From the NCBI GenBank assembly GCA_023410675.1, contig JAEYPM010000077.1, positions 1-64,000 on the forward strand: a stretch of 64,000 nt of DNA, given 5' to 3'. The translations under genes were made by a program, and so were the position numbers. The notes beneath the pieces are model-generated. The model did not search any database, was not told the origin of the DNA, and saw only the letters and a list, made by a program, of their open reading frames with translations. Positions within the stretch are counted from its first letter, which is position 1, and each line of letters begins with the position of its first letter. The stretch is from Bacillota bacterium. GTDB lineage: Bacteria > Bacillota > Clostridia > Lachnospirales > Cellulosilyticaceae. Of this stretch, positions 43,587 through 52,574 are shown piece after piece.

Positions 43587-45686
43587 TTAATATTTAAACT
43601 GTTCAATGCTTCGTGTAACTTGTTGTGATAAAAGTTCCAATTGTTCACTTAGCACTGAAATTTGCTCAAGATAATTAGCCTGCTCTTCAATAGATGCTGT
43701 AACCTCCTGAGCTCCTGCAGCACTTTCCTGGGCACTTGATGAAAGATGTCCAATAATATCAACAAGGTCATTTTTCTTGTCCGTAACTTCTTCTATTAAT
43801 TGACTTAAGTAATTAATACTTTCTCTTGTATTTTCAATAGCAAAAGAAATTCCTTCAAATTTAAGTTTAGTTGCTTGTACACTATCTGTCTGAGATAGTG
43901 TCATTTTTGAAACTTCCTCCATCACACTTATGGCTCCTTCAGATTTTTCATTGAGCTGTGTGATTAAATGAGTAATTTCTTTTGCAAAACGATCAGTACT
44001 CTCAGCTAATGTACGTATTTCGTCTGCAACAATACCAAAACCTCTTCCATGTTCCCCTGCCCTGGCTGCCTCAATTGCAGCATTAAGTGCAAGTAAGTTT
44101 GTTTGTTTTGCGATGCCTTCAATGCTACTGCTTGAACTATATATTTTTTTAATACTTTCATTGGTCACCATAATAACATCACGAACTTTATCTATGTAGC
44201 TATTACTTAATTCTGTTTTTTGAATAAGCTCCTCTAAAAGATCAAAACCTTCATTTTTTAGGTTTTCTACTTTATTTGATTCTTCCACTAAATTAAAAAC
44301 ATTATTCTTCTCACTTTCTATAAGGCTGCCTACTTCATTCGTTTTTAGTGCACCCACTTGCATATCTTCCGCTTGTGAGGTTACGACTGCTGCTATCTGT
44401 TGCACGGAATCTGAAACTTCCTTAATGGATTGCAAAGACATAGCAATCTTATCTTTTAAGCTTTGAGAGGTGGTGAAAACGTTATCTGCTGCATGTGCAT
44501 TATGTGATATCAGTTTTTTCAGATTTTCTCCAATCATTTGAAATGCCTGTGAAAGTTTCCCTACCTCGTCCTTTCGTTTTTTATATTTATCTTTTATCTC
44601 ATGTGAAAAGTCACCTTCAGCCATTTGATAACATTCTTTTGTAAGATAAGAAATAGGTTTTGAAATATTTATAGCAATTATATAGATACTCATAAAACTA
44701 ACCAATAAAAATATAATACTTAAGATTATAAATGCATTTTTTATTTTATTTGCTCCTGAAAGAATAACGTTTTTATCTACTTCTACACCAACGACCCATT
44801 CGTTGCCACGTATAGGAGCAAAACCTATGTACTTGTCAACACCATAATAATTATATTCACCAAAACTATTCTCCCTACTAAGCATTCTCTCCTTAACGAG
44901 TAAAAATCCCTTATTTTGAAGTACAGTTCCTTCTTCACTGCCTGGTGTTGCACTCGTAACAGCATCCGCATCTTGAGATGATTCTCCTTCTTCGCTACCT
45001 GACGTTGCCCCTGTGACAGCATCTGCATGACTCATAGTTGCTCCTGTGAAATCTGAAAGTAAATTTTTATCCGCATGAGCTATTGTTTTTCCTTCTTGAT
45101 TAATAATAAAAGCACTTCCTGAGTCTCCATATTTTATCTCAAAGGCAATATCACTTAATTCATAGGCATCTCTTACAGCCATTAAAACGCCCACAACTTT
45201 TGAATTATTCATAATAGGGACTGTATAAATCATTATAAGAGAATCACTTTCTTGTAAGGACATAGGATCAGAAACAAACTTTTCGCCATTTAGTGCAGCC
45301 TTAAAATAATCCGTTTCTTTTAAATCTGCCTTCTGGCCATTATCATAAGTAGCTTCTCCCTTTTCATTAATAATAGCCATTTGCTTATGCCCTGCTCTGT
45401 TTGTTTCACTTTGAATCATTTCTTTTCCCTTAAGCAAAAGGCTGTTTGATTTATTATCATAATTATTACCTATGTACTGTGCTAATGTCTCCATACTATT
45501 AAACTGTTTTGAAAGATTAGCTTCAACAGTTATTGCTGCCTCTAAGGCAAAAGCTGGCATAGTGTTTTTTGCATTTTCAGTCAGTGCGTAGGATAAAGCA
45601 GAATAGGCACTAATTCCCATTCCAATACATACGAATACTAACAAACTTCCAAGCAAAATCATCAATCTTAACCTAATTGTTTTCAT
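43587..45686 (-). CDS. Methyl-accepting chemotaxis protein
   Basis: This 699-residue transducer has a first membrane helix (about 7-28), a large extracellular Cache-type sensor domain, a second helix near 315-340, HAMP, and the long cytoplasmic signalling coiled coil with the tip EGIAKQTNLLALNAAIEAAR. No NWETF-like pentapeptide is visible. The sensor carries a 19-residue unit in tandem (44916-45029). ATG 45686 follows AAGGGGGATGA; the earlier in-frame start at 45746 has none. The ligand is unknown. It stands alone. Confidence 0.94.
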   Translation of the reverse strand: MKTIRLRLMILLGSLLVFVCIGMGISAYSALSYALTENAKNTMPAFALEAAITVEANLSKQFNSMETLAQYIGNNYDNKSNSLLLKGKEMIQSETNRAGHKQMAIINEKGEATYDNGQKADLKETDYFKAALNGEKFVSDPMSLQESDSLIMIYTVPIMNNSKVVGVLMAVRDAYELSDIAFEIKYGDSGSAFIINQEGKTIAHADKNLLSDFTGATMSHADAVTGATSGSEEGESSQDADAVTSATPGSEEGTVLQNKGFLLVKERMLSRENSFGEYNYYGVDKYIGFAPIRGNEWVVGVEVDKNVILSGANKIKNAFIILSIIFLLVSFMSIYIIAINISKPISYLTKECYQMAEGDFSHEIKDKYKKRKDEVGKLSQAFQMIGENLKKLISHNAHAADNVFTTSQSLKDKIAMSLQSIKEVSDSVQQIAAVVTSQAEDMQVGALKTNEVGSLIESEKNNVFNLVEESNKVENLKNEGFDLLEELIQKTELSNSYIDKVRDVIMVTNESIKKIYSSSSSIEGIAKQTNLLALNAAIEAARAGEHGRGFGIVADEIRTLAESTDRFAKEITHLITQLNEKSEGAISVMEEVSKMTLSQTDSVQATKLKFEGISFAIENTRESINYLSQLIEEVTDKKNDLVDIIGHLSSSAQESAAGAQEVTASIEEQANYLEQISVLSEQLELLSQQVTRSIEQFKY
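44916..45029 (-). repeat. Tandem 57-bp duplication inside the chemoreceptor sensor domain
   Basis: Two adjacent 19-residue units, HADAVTGATSGSEEGESSQ and DADAVTSATPGSEEGTVLQ, share 12 residues. The copy keeps the frame. The DNA copies have diverged at several synonymous sites, so the event is not recent. Confidence 0.85.
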
Positions 45687-45881
45687 AAAGTCATCCCCCT
45701 TGGTTGAAAAATTTAAAGACCTCAAACACTCTAGTTGTGTTGTCATATTTTAGCACAGTTTGTCACGTTTTATCATATTTTACCATGTGTATTTTTTCTT
45801 TTCAATAAATATCAGCATATAATTAATATTTATTATTTTTTAATATTAATTATAATAGTTGTTTAATCCATCCACTCATTT

Positions 45882-45929
45882 AAAAAGAGTAAAGAGGATC
45901 GTTCATAAACGATCCTCTTTACTCTTTTT
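45882..45929. terminator. Bidirectional terminator
   Basis: Perfect 22-bp arms (45882-45903 and 45908-45929) around CATA have A/T runs on both ends. It lies just after the coiled-coil gene at 45943. Confidence 0.93.
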
Positions 45930-45942
45930 CTTTGCCCTTTTA

Positions 45943-46359
45943 TTAACAGGCTATTGTCTTATGTTTTTCATATGCCTCTACGGCTTTACTCGTTTGTATC
46001 TCTAATCTATACGATTTTACAAGCCCCTCTGCCATGATTTTACTATACTGAGCTTTCTTCCCCATAGAATCTTGCTCGTAATATTGTTGGCTAAGTTCAT
46101 CTTTTTGCCTTTCAAGCTCTTGTATTTGTCTTTGAATTTCTTGAATTTTGGCTATGTAATTTTGATCTATTTGGGCTTTGTACCTTCTCATTTGAATGTC
46201 CTCTATTGCTTGATCGTAGCTGTCTTTGTTTGTGTTATCTTCTAAGTTGTCACTTGGGCTTCTTTTGCCTTTTTTGTCTTTACCCTTTTCTTTGTCTGGA
46301 CGAGCAAAGGGGTTTTGGTAAAACTCTTTTGTAATACTCCCCTTAGCTTTTACTTGCAT
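45943..46359 (-). CDS. Hypothetical coiled-coil protein
   Basis: This 138-residue protein has a basic, low-complexity N-terminus (RPDKEKGKDKKGKRSPS) and a long coiled coil at about 60-110 (IQEIQRQIQELERQKDEL). No membrane segment is seen. AAGGAGTAAGG lies upstream of ATG 46359. I cannot assign a function; the pattern would fit a structural or scaffold protein. Confidence 0.7.
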   Translation of the reverse strand: MQVKAKGSITKEFYQNPFARPDKEKGKDKKGKRSPSDNLEDNTNKDSYDQAIEDIQMRRYKAQIDQNYIAKIQEIQRQIQELERQKDELSQQYYEQDSMGKKAQYSKIMAEGLVKSYRLEIQTSKAVEAYEKHKTIAC

Positions 46360-46397
46360 AACACATCCCTTACTCCTTTCTCTAAAATAAAATATAA

Positions 46398-46439
46398 TGA
46401 ATTCACATCATATAACCTAAAAGATAAAATGTGAATTCA
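46398..46439. repeat. AATGTGAATTC-type inverted repeat
   Basis: TGAATTCACAT (46398-46408) and ATGTGAATTCA (46429-46439) are perfect 11-bp arms. The arm resembles that of the dyad at 43476 and motifs at 5210, 22003, 47035 and 54603. Confidence 0.6.
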
Positions 46440-46563
46440 ATAATTACTTATTTATATCGACCAACCCTAAAATATAATTTATACTATTTACACAATTTTT
46501 GCAACTAAATTTATGCTATACTATTTATATAATCTTTAAATTATATAAATACTCTATGTTCAT

Positions 46564-46884
46564 TTATTTTCTCTCAAAACTTAAACAATCGGTTTCAGAA
46601 TAATTCTCCACATCCTTTAAACTTCCTACTTCTATTTCCCTTAAGGTGCAATGATGCTTTGCATGATAAGCACAAGTGCTGACATCACACAAAATGCTTT
46701 CTGTTTCCCCTGCTGTTATTCTTTGTTCTAGAGCATTGTGATAGGCATCTGTATCAGTAAAAGTCTCACAATAAGTCCTTTCCGTAATCATTGCTCTATC
46801 ACCACCAACTTTTAAAACATTGGCACCGCATGTACCTTCTTGGTTATAAGAACAGGAATGGACACTACAATTTATTCTATGCAT
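46564..46884 (-). CDS. Tandem DUF1540 protein
   Basis: This 106-residue protein has two DUF1540 units. Each has the Cys spacing of the family: IxCSVHSCSYNQEGTC with a later Cys, and LCDVSTCAYHAKHHC with CLSF. DUF1540 proteins are small clostridial Cys proteins of unknown function, suggested to bind metal and often linked to sporulation. The start follows AGGAGAGAAG. It is single. Confidence 0.85.
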   Translation of the reverse strand: MHRINCSVHSCSYNQEGTCGANVLKVGGDRAMITERTYCETFTDTDAYHNALEQRITAGETESILCDVSTCAYHAKHHCTLREIEVGSLKDVENYSETDCLSFERK

Positions 46885-46935
46885 ACTCTTCTCTCCTTAA
46901 CATATTGTATCATGATATTCTAAGTAACCACTACA

Positions 46936-46983
46936 GAGATACAACACCAATATTAATTTGTTATTCACTCAGTATTGTCTCTC
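46936..46983 (+). repeat. Dispersed ~50-bp dyad repeat, copy 5
   Basis: Left GAGATACAACACCAATATTA and right GTATTGTCTCTC match copy 2 in arms and in the CCAATA centre; ATAAGTCGAATTCA follows. It lies in the spacer beside the subtilase-fold gene. Confidence 0.6.
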
Positions 46984-47077
46984 ATAAGTCGAATTCATAT
47001 AGTATTGTTCGTATTAATAATATGAAGTTCTATCATGAATTCACATATATATTATGTCATAAAAAAAATATCTTATA

Positions 47078-49504
47078 CTAAATGATTACTAATATCCCAT
47101 CATCTTCTAGTAACCTTCCTAATACTTTAAGATCAAATACACCATAACCATAAGTTGGATTAGGATACACACCATCTCCTATTTGAGAAATTCGGCTTAA
47201 TAGCACGCTGTTAATGACTAACGAATTAGGCAAAGGGAATATATTTTCATCTGCATATTTACTAAATAGCGTTGCCACTACTCCCGTGATAATACTAGCA
47301 GCAGGTATCGTACCTGTTATACTAACCCATTCATTCATGAAGCAAGGTGCAATAACATGACTCACGTTGGTTAAAAAGTCCGGTTTTTCTCTATTATCTC
47401 TAGTAAAACCTCTGCCTGTACTAATAACAGGCACCATATTATTTTGATCATATCCACCCACAACAATGATTGACTTAATACATGCTGTAGACCCTATACT
47501 TGTAAATGCATCACTTGGACTTAGTGTTATAAATTCATTAAGCTCTTTTTGTGATATCCACAAGTCTGTTTTGCTTACCCGTGAGGTATCGGTATTAAAC
47601 ACCATACGCCAATTCCCTACATATGGGTTCTCAAACCTAAATAGCATTCTAACCGAACCATTTAGAGGACTAATCCTGTATCCACTTGTATAAATTGTTG
47701 TTCCCCCTAGATTCGTAACATCAATTGCTTTTAGATTGATAGGGCTTGATGATATATTTTTAGGAGGATATAATGATACATCAATTAAATTAGGGAAGTC
47801 TTGATAGAGTATTCCCACAACATTCTGATTTGTCCTTTGTACATCAATATTAATTGTTGCTATGCCACTGCTTGATGGCACTATGTCACTATGATGCATT
47901 TTATCAGCCTCATCGCCGGCTGGAGCTATAATAGCAACGCCTGCCTGAGTAGCCAGTACCTGTAAAATAGCATAAAGTGGCACTGTTCCGTCATGGGGAT
48001 CAAGATTTGTATTAAAAGGAATACAGATTACTAATGGTTTTTTTGCCTGTGCTGCAAATGTCATCAGTTTAATAACACCAATTAAGACATCAGCTATACT
48101 TACAGCATATTTGCTTGGCATTCCTCCAAATATTCTCTGCATCTTCTCAGATGCTGGCTGAATCTTTGCTACCAAAAACTCAGATTCTGTTGCAATAGTG
48201 TGGTAATTTGGCTCTGATGAGCTTCCTCCTGCTAAAGCTAACATCATGGTACTCATACTTTGTGCCTCTGGAAGTGGAATACGGCTCCCTGGGTTTTCGC
48301 TCGTTAGTTCACTATCTACGTCTTCTTTATAGTAGGAATTTCCTTCATCCGCCTTTATTTGATTCCAAATATAAGCAATTCTTGTCTTGCCATCAGGCGT
48401 TTTAAGCACCTTTTGTGTATAGTCAACATCATCTACAGAAACAACCCCAATATATACATCTTTTCCCTTATACTTTAAATCTTCTGAAGTGAACTGATAA
48501 GAAAAACCTGAGTTATTAATGATCTTCTCACAGCGTGGATGACTTAAAATAGGAATATAATAGGGGTAAGTTACATCATACTTAAGCTCATCGCTTAATT
48601 CATCAAACATTTTCTTTTTCCCATATAGCATGCCATAGCCGCCAATAAGTGGTACATGACTTAATCCTAATTTTGTGTATTCCTCTGGACTTCTATAACT
48701 ACTTGTAGCAAGCACAACGTATATTTCCTCTTCTTCATCTATAGTGTCATAAAATACATTCCCTACATACAATGATCTTGATTGTCTTAGTCCCTTGCCT
48801 ATCTCTTCTAACTCCATCTTGTTATTTATTGCGTCTATAAATGGCTTAACCTTTTTTATTGCATCGTTAAGATTTTCATCTAAATAAATAGCCTTATCTA
48901 TGTAAAATTCATGCTTTCTTGCGAAAGATTTATAATCCTTTATTTTTTGTGATTGCGTTTTTTTAACAATAAGGATCCCTTTAAGTTTATCTAAATACTC
49001 ACTTATAACTTTATTGGTTAAACTTCTAAAGCGATAGCGTTCATCATCAATATAAACGTTTGCATAAATAATGGCAGGCTTAGATTGACAGGTAACAAAA
49101 TGACATAAAAAACGAATGCACTGAATATATTTTACAGCATCTGCTTTATTATCAAAATTGTAGCAGTGTACCCATCTATATTTATTGGCATCTTTACTTT
49201 TATTAAGCCTTTTTAACGTGTGTGTCCCCATATTATATGTAGCATCAATTCTACTATCTTTATGCAATGCTCCTATTGTAATGAGTAACATATTGTCATT
49301 TAAAACATTTTGTCCTAACCCTTCTTCCTTACATAATTCAATTGGGAAATTAGGTTCAACATATTGGATTCTTCTTTTTAGCCTTGCTAAATGCTGCTGA
49401 TTGACATCAACGATTTTATAGGTTTCACTCAAATGATATATGGAGCTTGTATATTTTTTTAGGTACCTATATCTACTTGCATCGTGCTGAACAATAACCT
49501 TCAT
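47078..49504 (-). CDS. Csp-type subtilase-fold pseudoprotease
   Basis: This 808-residue S8-fold protein is close in plan to clostridial germination proteins CspA/B/C. All three catalytic sites look lost: the Asp motif reads IGVVSVDDVD (352-361, Ser356 at the Asp position), the His motif reads SMSTMMLALAGG (416-427, Met417), and the Ser motif reads GTIPAA (731-736, Ile733). The jellyroll-type insert and the end YPNPTYGYGVFDL remain. The first 250 residues look like two propeptide-like segments around a degenerate region (VEPNFPIE near 49-56; VPLIGGYGMLYG at 284-295). There is no signal peptide. AAGGAAGTG precedes ATG 49504. CspC of Clostridioides difficile, a dead subtilase that senses bile-salt germinants, is the precedent. 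Confidence 0.85.
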   Translation of the reverse strand: MKVIVQHDASRYRYLKKYTSSIYHLSETYKIVDVNQQHLARLKRRIQYVEPNFPIELCKEEGLGQNVLNDNMLLITIGALHKDSRIDATYNMGTHTLKRLNKSKDANKYRWVHCYNFDNKADAVKYIQCIRFLCHFVTCQSKPAIIYANVYIDDERYRFRSLTNKVISEYLDKLKGILIVKKTQSQKIKDYKSFARKHEFYIDKAIYLDENLNDAIKKVKPFIDAINNKMELEEIGKGLRQSRSLYVGNVFYDTIDEEEEIYVVLATSSYRSPEEYTKLGLSHVPLIGGYGMLYGKKKMFDELSDELKYDVTYPYYIPILSHPRCEKIINNSGFSYQFTSEDLKYKGKDVYIGVVSVDDVDYTQKVLKTPDGKTRIAYIWNQIKADEGNSYYKEDVDSELTSENPGSRIPLPEAQSMSTMMLALAGGSSSEPNYHTIATESEFLVAKIQPASEKMQRIFGGMPSKYAVSIADVLIGVIKLMTFAAQAKKPLVICIPFNTNLDPHDGTVPLYAILQVLATQAGVAIIAPAGDEADKMHHSDIVPSSSGIATINIDVQRTNQNVVGILYQDFPNLIDVSLYPPKNISSSPINLKAIDVTNLGGTTIYTSGYRISPLNGSVRMLFRFENPYVGNWRMVFNTDTSRVSKTDLWISQKELNEFITLSPSDAFTSIGSTACIKSIIVVGGYDQNNMVPVISTGRGFTRDNREKPDFLTNVSHVIAPCFMNEWVSITGTIPAASIITGVVATLFSKYADENIFPLPNSLVINSVLLSRISQIGDGVYPNPTYGYGVFDLKVLGRLLEDDGILVII

Positions 49505-49532
49505 AGTTCACTTCCTTTTATATATCACTATA

Positions 49533-49583
49533 AAACAATAGCTCAAATACTTCAGTTATTTGAGCTCCTACATACTATTTCTC
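49533..49583 (+). repeat. Dispersed ~50-bp dyad repeat, copy 6
   Basis: The copy reads AAAACAATAG, AAATACTTCAGTTATT and TATTTCTCTTAGGTGAAATC, in the same order as copy 1. Inside it AGCTCAAATA and TATTTGAGCT make a nested 10-bp hairpin. Confidence 0.6.
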
Positions 49584-49770
49584 TTAGGTGAAATCATAGT
49601 CTAATCTATATAAACTTACTTAGTCTTACTATTATCTATTATTAATCCTATTCTTTAATTGACAGTTCTATGCCTATAAAAACTTAAGGCATATTTTATT
49701 AAGTTATGGCTCATTATAAATATATAACATTTGCACTAAAAATATTTGCTTAAAAAAAGGAGTTTTACTC

Positions 49771-50082
49771 ATGAAAGTCAACGAATCGATTATGTGTCCC
49801 CACTGCCATCATGCACAGTTTACTGCAAAGTATGAAGCTACTTATGTTTATTCCTATAATATAGATACATCCAATACATCACAGTCTAATAGTGATGATA
49901 CCCCTGCTCCTTTTTTGTTTGACAATAGAGAGCAAAAAGATTTCAAGCAATATATCGAATGTAATTATTGCCATGCTAAATATCCTTGTACGTTTAGTCT
50001 AGATTCGGATCAGGTAAATTTCACTATCTTACAGAAGGCTATTCGAGCAAATCATACAGAAAACATCGAGTTTTGGGGATAA
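49771..50082 (+). CDS. Hypothetical protein with two CxxC pairs
   Basis: This 103-residue protein has MCPHCHHAQF near the N-terminus and ECNYCHAKYPC near residue 75, together enough for one zinc ribbon. The Ser/Asn-rich middle is probably a loop. AAAGGAG precedes the ATG. It is single, with a strong terminator. Confidence 0.75.
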   Translation: MKVNESIMCPHCHHAQFTAKYEATYVYSYNIDTSNTSQSNSDDTPAPFLFDNREQKDFKQYIECNYCHAKYPCTFSLDSDQVNFTILQKAIRANHTENIEFWG

Positions 50083-50129
50083 AATAGAGCTTAAGCCTTA
50101 TACCCTTATGTATAAGCTTAAGCTCTATT
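50083..50129. terminator. Terminator after the CxxC gene
   Basis: Arms 50083-50103 and 50110-50129 pair almost fully. The stem lies between convergent genes. Confidence 0.88.
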
Positions 50130-50169
50130 AAGTAAATTGATTAGCACATTGATTTTTGACATTATTGCT

Positions 50170-51141
50170 TTATAGATTAGGAAGCTTATCTAAGGTAATG
50201 ACATAACTGCTTTGATAAGCTTTACACAACTCATCATTTTTCGTCCACTGCTCTGTCAAACAAAACTCATTACTCCAAATCATAAACCAGCACCAGGGTA
50301 TACGAGTTTTCTCTAGTTGACTTGCACTAGGCATAGTTCCCACCTCTCCTAATGCTGCTAATTTTTTTGCTGATGTAATCTGGATAAGCTCATAGTATTG
50401 TTCACTAAAATCTGTATGGGTATACTTTTCTAAGTATATATCTCTTGAAATAATATCAACTGTATCATCGCCTGGGTATCCAGAAGGGAGATGTGAATTC
50501 CATACCCATATAAGATTATTTAAATGATGATAATGTGTATAGCGATCATACATAAGATTCCAAAGTTCTTTTGCTACTTCAGGTCCTTTTGAGCCCCACC
50601 AAAACCACGTGCCATCTGCCTCATGAAAAGGGCGCCATAAAATCGGAATGCTTTTTTGCTCAAATTTTTTGAGTTCACGAGCGATACAATCCATGTCTGA
50701 AAAAAAGGCTGATTGCTCAGGACTTCCCTCTATCAAAACCTTAGTTGCGTCAAAGTCAGTATTTTTTGCATAAAAGCTCTTATCTCGTCCACCTAAAGGT
50801 GAGAACCAATGCCAAGTGAAGGTAACTATTCCTTTTTTATTTAGTGCCCAATCCATGGCGTTTTCTAAAGTGCCCACATTTTCTCTTACTTCTATTAAAC
50901 ATTCCTCACTGGCATCATTATAATTAATATTCGGTGAGTAACCTAATAATTCAAAGCCACAAATAGCCGGTAGCTTTCCTGTTAGGTTTTGAATATGTTG
51001 GAGTTCTTTCTGTTCTCTCGTTTGCGTATGTTGCCCAGCTATAATACCCTTTCCTGATATTTCCTTAAGATATTGCATAAGTCTTATACATTCTTTAGAA
51101 GCGTTAGGATTTGTTAGCCCTATGTTTCTGTTTATGTCCAT
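50170..51141 (-). CDS. GH26 beta-mannanase-type glycoside hydrolase
   Basis: This 323-residue family 26 hydrolase cuts beta-1,4-mannan or mannooligosaccharides by a retaining mechanism. Acid/base Glu174 lies in RPFHEADGTWFWWG and nucleophile Glu266 in ALGEVGTM; WHWFSPLGG is a typical substrate wall. It lacks a signal peptide and binding modules, so it acts in the cytosol on imported oligosaccharides. The GH130 phosphorylase directly upstream on the same strand supports this. AGGAGGAGATT precedes ATG 51141. Confidence 0.93.
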   Translation of the reverse strand: MDINRNIGLTNPNASKECIRLMQYLKEISGKGIIAGQHTQTREQKELQHIQNLTGKLPAICGFELLGYSPNINYNDASEECLIEVRENVGTLENAMDWALNKKGIVTFTWHWFSPLGGRDKSFYAKNTDFDATKVLIEGSPEQSAFFSDMDCIARELKKFEQKSIPILWRPFHEADGTWFWWGSKGPEVAKELWNLMYDRYTHYHHLNNLIWVWNSHLPSGYPGDDTVDIISRDIYLEKYTHTDFSEQYYELIQITSAKKLAALGEVGTMPSASQLEKTRIPWCWFMIWSNEFCLTEQWTKNDELCKAYQSSYVITLDKLPNL

Positions 51142-51178
51142 AATCTCCTCCTGTCATCTTCTTAGTTTCCTCTATTCC

Positions 51179-51214
51179 TTCTTATATTTCTTCTTATATT
51201 TCTTCTTATATTTC
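51179..51214. repeat. Three perfect copies of TTCTTATATTTC
   Basis: A 12-bp unit is repeated three times head to tail between the GH130 and GH26 genes. Copy number change would alter the GH26 leader by 12 bases without touching a frame. Confidence 0.9.
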
Positions 51215-51249
51215 TTTATTATATGTCTTTATTATAGTATAACTATAGC

Positions 51250-52266
51250 TTAAATTCTACCTTCCTCAGCATCACAGCCAATCTGTTCATTATGCTCTTT
51301 AATAAAACGGATGGTTTCATCTACAGTGGTATAAGCTAAAGCAACATATGTATCAGCCGCACCATAGTAAATAGCTATCCTTCCTGTTCTTGCATCTGTT
51401 AATGCAGCACAAGGGAAAACAACATTTGGAACGAATCCCCGCTCTTCGTACCACTCTTCGGGTGTAAGCATGATACTTCCAGATCTATATAATACCTTAG
51501 ATGGACATTCTTTGTCTAAAAGGGCTCCACTCATAGAATAAACAAAACCATTACATGTTCCTGTAACACCGTGATAAAAAAGCAGCCATCCTTCATCTGT
51601 TTCAATAGGGGTAGGCCCGCATCCAATCTTAATAGACTGCCACCAACCTAAACCACCTCTTTGCATAACCATGCGATGCTCTCCCCAATATTTTAAATCT
51701 GGACTTTTGCTGAGCATAATATCACCAAAAGGCGTATGCCCATTATCACTTGGTCTAGATAGAATGATGTACTTATTCCCTATCTTTTTAGGAAATAAGA
51801 CACCATTTCTGTTAAAGGCTAAAAAAGGATTTTCAAGTCTTGTAAACACTTTAAAATCCTTTGTCTTAGCAAGTCCAATTGATGCACCATCAAAATCAGT
51901 GCACCAAATAATGTAATAGGTATCTTCTATTTTCACAAGTCTAGGATCATAGGCATAAAGAGGCTGATACGGTTTGCCCTCCTCATCTACGAAAGAAATC
52001 TTCTCTTTATCAAATTCCCAGTTAACACCATTCTTACTTCTTCCAATATAAAGATGTGGTCTTCCGTTAATCGTTTCTCCTCTAAATACACCTATAAAAG
52101 CATCTTCATAAGGAATAACTGCACTATTAAAAATTCTTGCTACCCCGTCTACTGGGTTACGTCTAATAATAGGGTTCTCAGTATGTCTCCATACTGGCGA
52201 TCTATAGTTTGTAGGCTTTTCTTGCCAGGGGATATTTTTTAACTCATTTCCTATAATTTTACTCAT
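51250..52266 (-). CDS. GH130 beta-mannoside phosphorylase
   Basis: This 338-residue family 130 phosphorylase, with a five-bladed propeller, converts beta-1,4-mannosyl-glucose or mannooligosaccharides plus phosphate to mannose 1-phosphate. The general acid is Asp107 in YAYDPRLV. SRPSDNGHTPFGDIMLSKSP and GCGPTPIETDEGWLLFYHG resemble the RaMP2-type mannooligosaccharide branch, so that is my preference. It has no signal peptide. AAAGGTGTGG precedes ATG 52266. It is first of the pair with GH26. Confidence 0.92.
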   Translation of the reverse strand: MSKIIGNELKNIPWQEKPTNYRSPVWRHTENPIIRRNPVDGVARIFNSAVIPYEDAFIGVFRGETINGRPHLYIGRSKNGVNWEFDKEKISFVDEEGKPYQPLYAYDPRLVKIEDTYYIIWCTDFDGASIGLAKTKDFKVFTRLENPFLAFNRNGVLFPKKIGNKYIILSRPSDNGHTPFGDIMLSKSPDLKYWGEHRMVMQRGGLGWWQSIKIGCGPTPIETDEGWLLFYHGVTGTCNGFVYSMSGALLDKECPSKVLYRSGSIMLTPEEWYEERGFVPNVVFPCAALTDARTGRIAIYYGAADTYVALAYTTVDETIRFIKEHNEQIGCDAEEGRI

Positions 52267-52308
52267 GCAACCACACCTTTCTTTATTAGCCTTAAGACAA
52301 TGATTTTT

Positions 52309-52350
52309 TAATAAGACTAATGAATACTATGGTATTCATTAGTCTTATTA
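52309..52350. promoter_or_regulatory. 19-bp perfect dyad upstream of the mannan genes
   Basis: Arms 52309-52327 and 52332-52350 match without error around a 4-base loop (TATG), 43 bases before the GH130 start. No T tract follows in the direction of GH130, so it is more likely an operator or leader hairpin than a terminator. Confidence 0.7.
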
Positions 52351-52529
52351 CATTTCTATGGTATAGTCCCTATAATAATAAATTTAATTTACTATAATTT
52401 TAGTTAAATTTAGGTTAATTATTGTTTTAATTTACTTAATTTTAAGTATAGTTTTTTACTTCGCACTTGTCAATAATCCTTTAATTTGTTCCTCATAAAG
52501 AAAAGTTCCTAATGAAAGACCAAATAAAG

Positions 52530-52560
52530 GGCAGGAAAAGGATACAATCCTTCTCCTGCC
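52530..52560 (-). terminator. Terminator of the propeller gene
   Basis: GGCAGGA plus AAGGAT pair with ATCCTT plus TCCTGCC, one mismatch, 3-base loop; CTTTATTT follows on the minus strand. Confidence 0.85.
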
Positions 52561-52574
52561 TTCTTAAGCATCTA

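Noticed and set aside
44825..45028. 67-residue frame overlapping the chemoreceptor gene
   Set aside because: It is a shifted reading of the 57-bp duplicated unit within the real gene.
51179..51214. Short regular repeats as a possible CRISPR array
   Set aside because: The 12-bp units are adjacent with no spacers and no cas genes are near; it is a simple tandem repeat.
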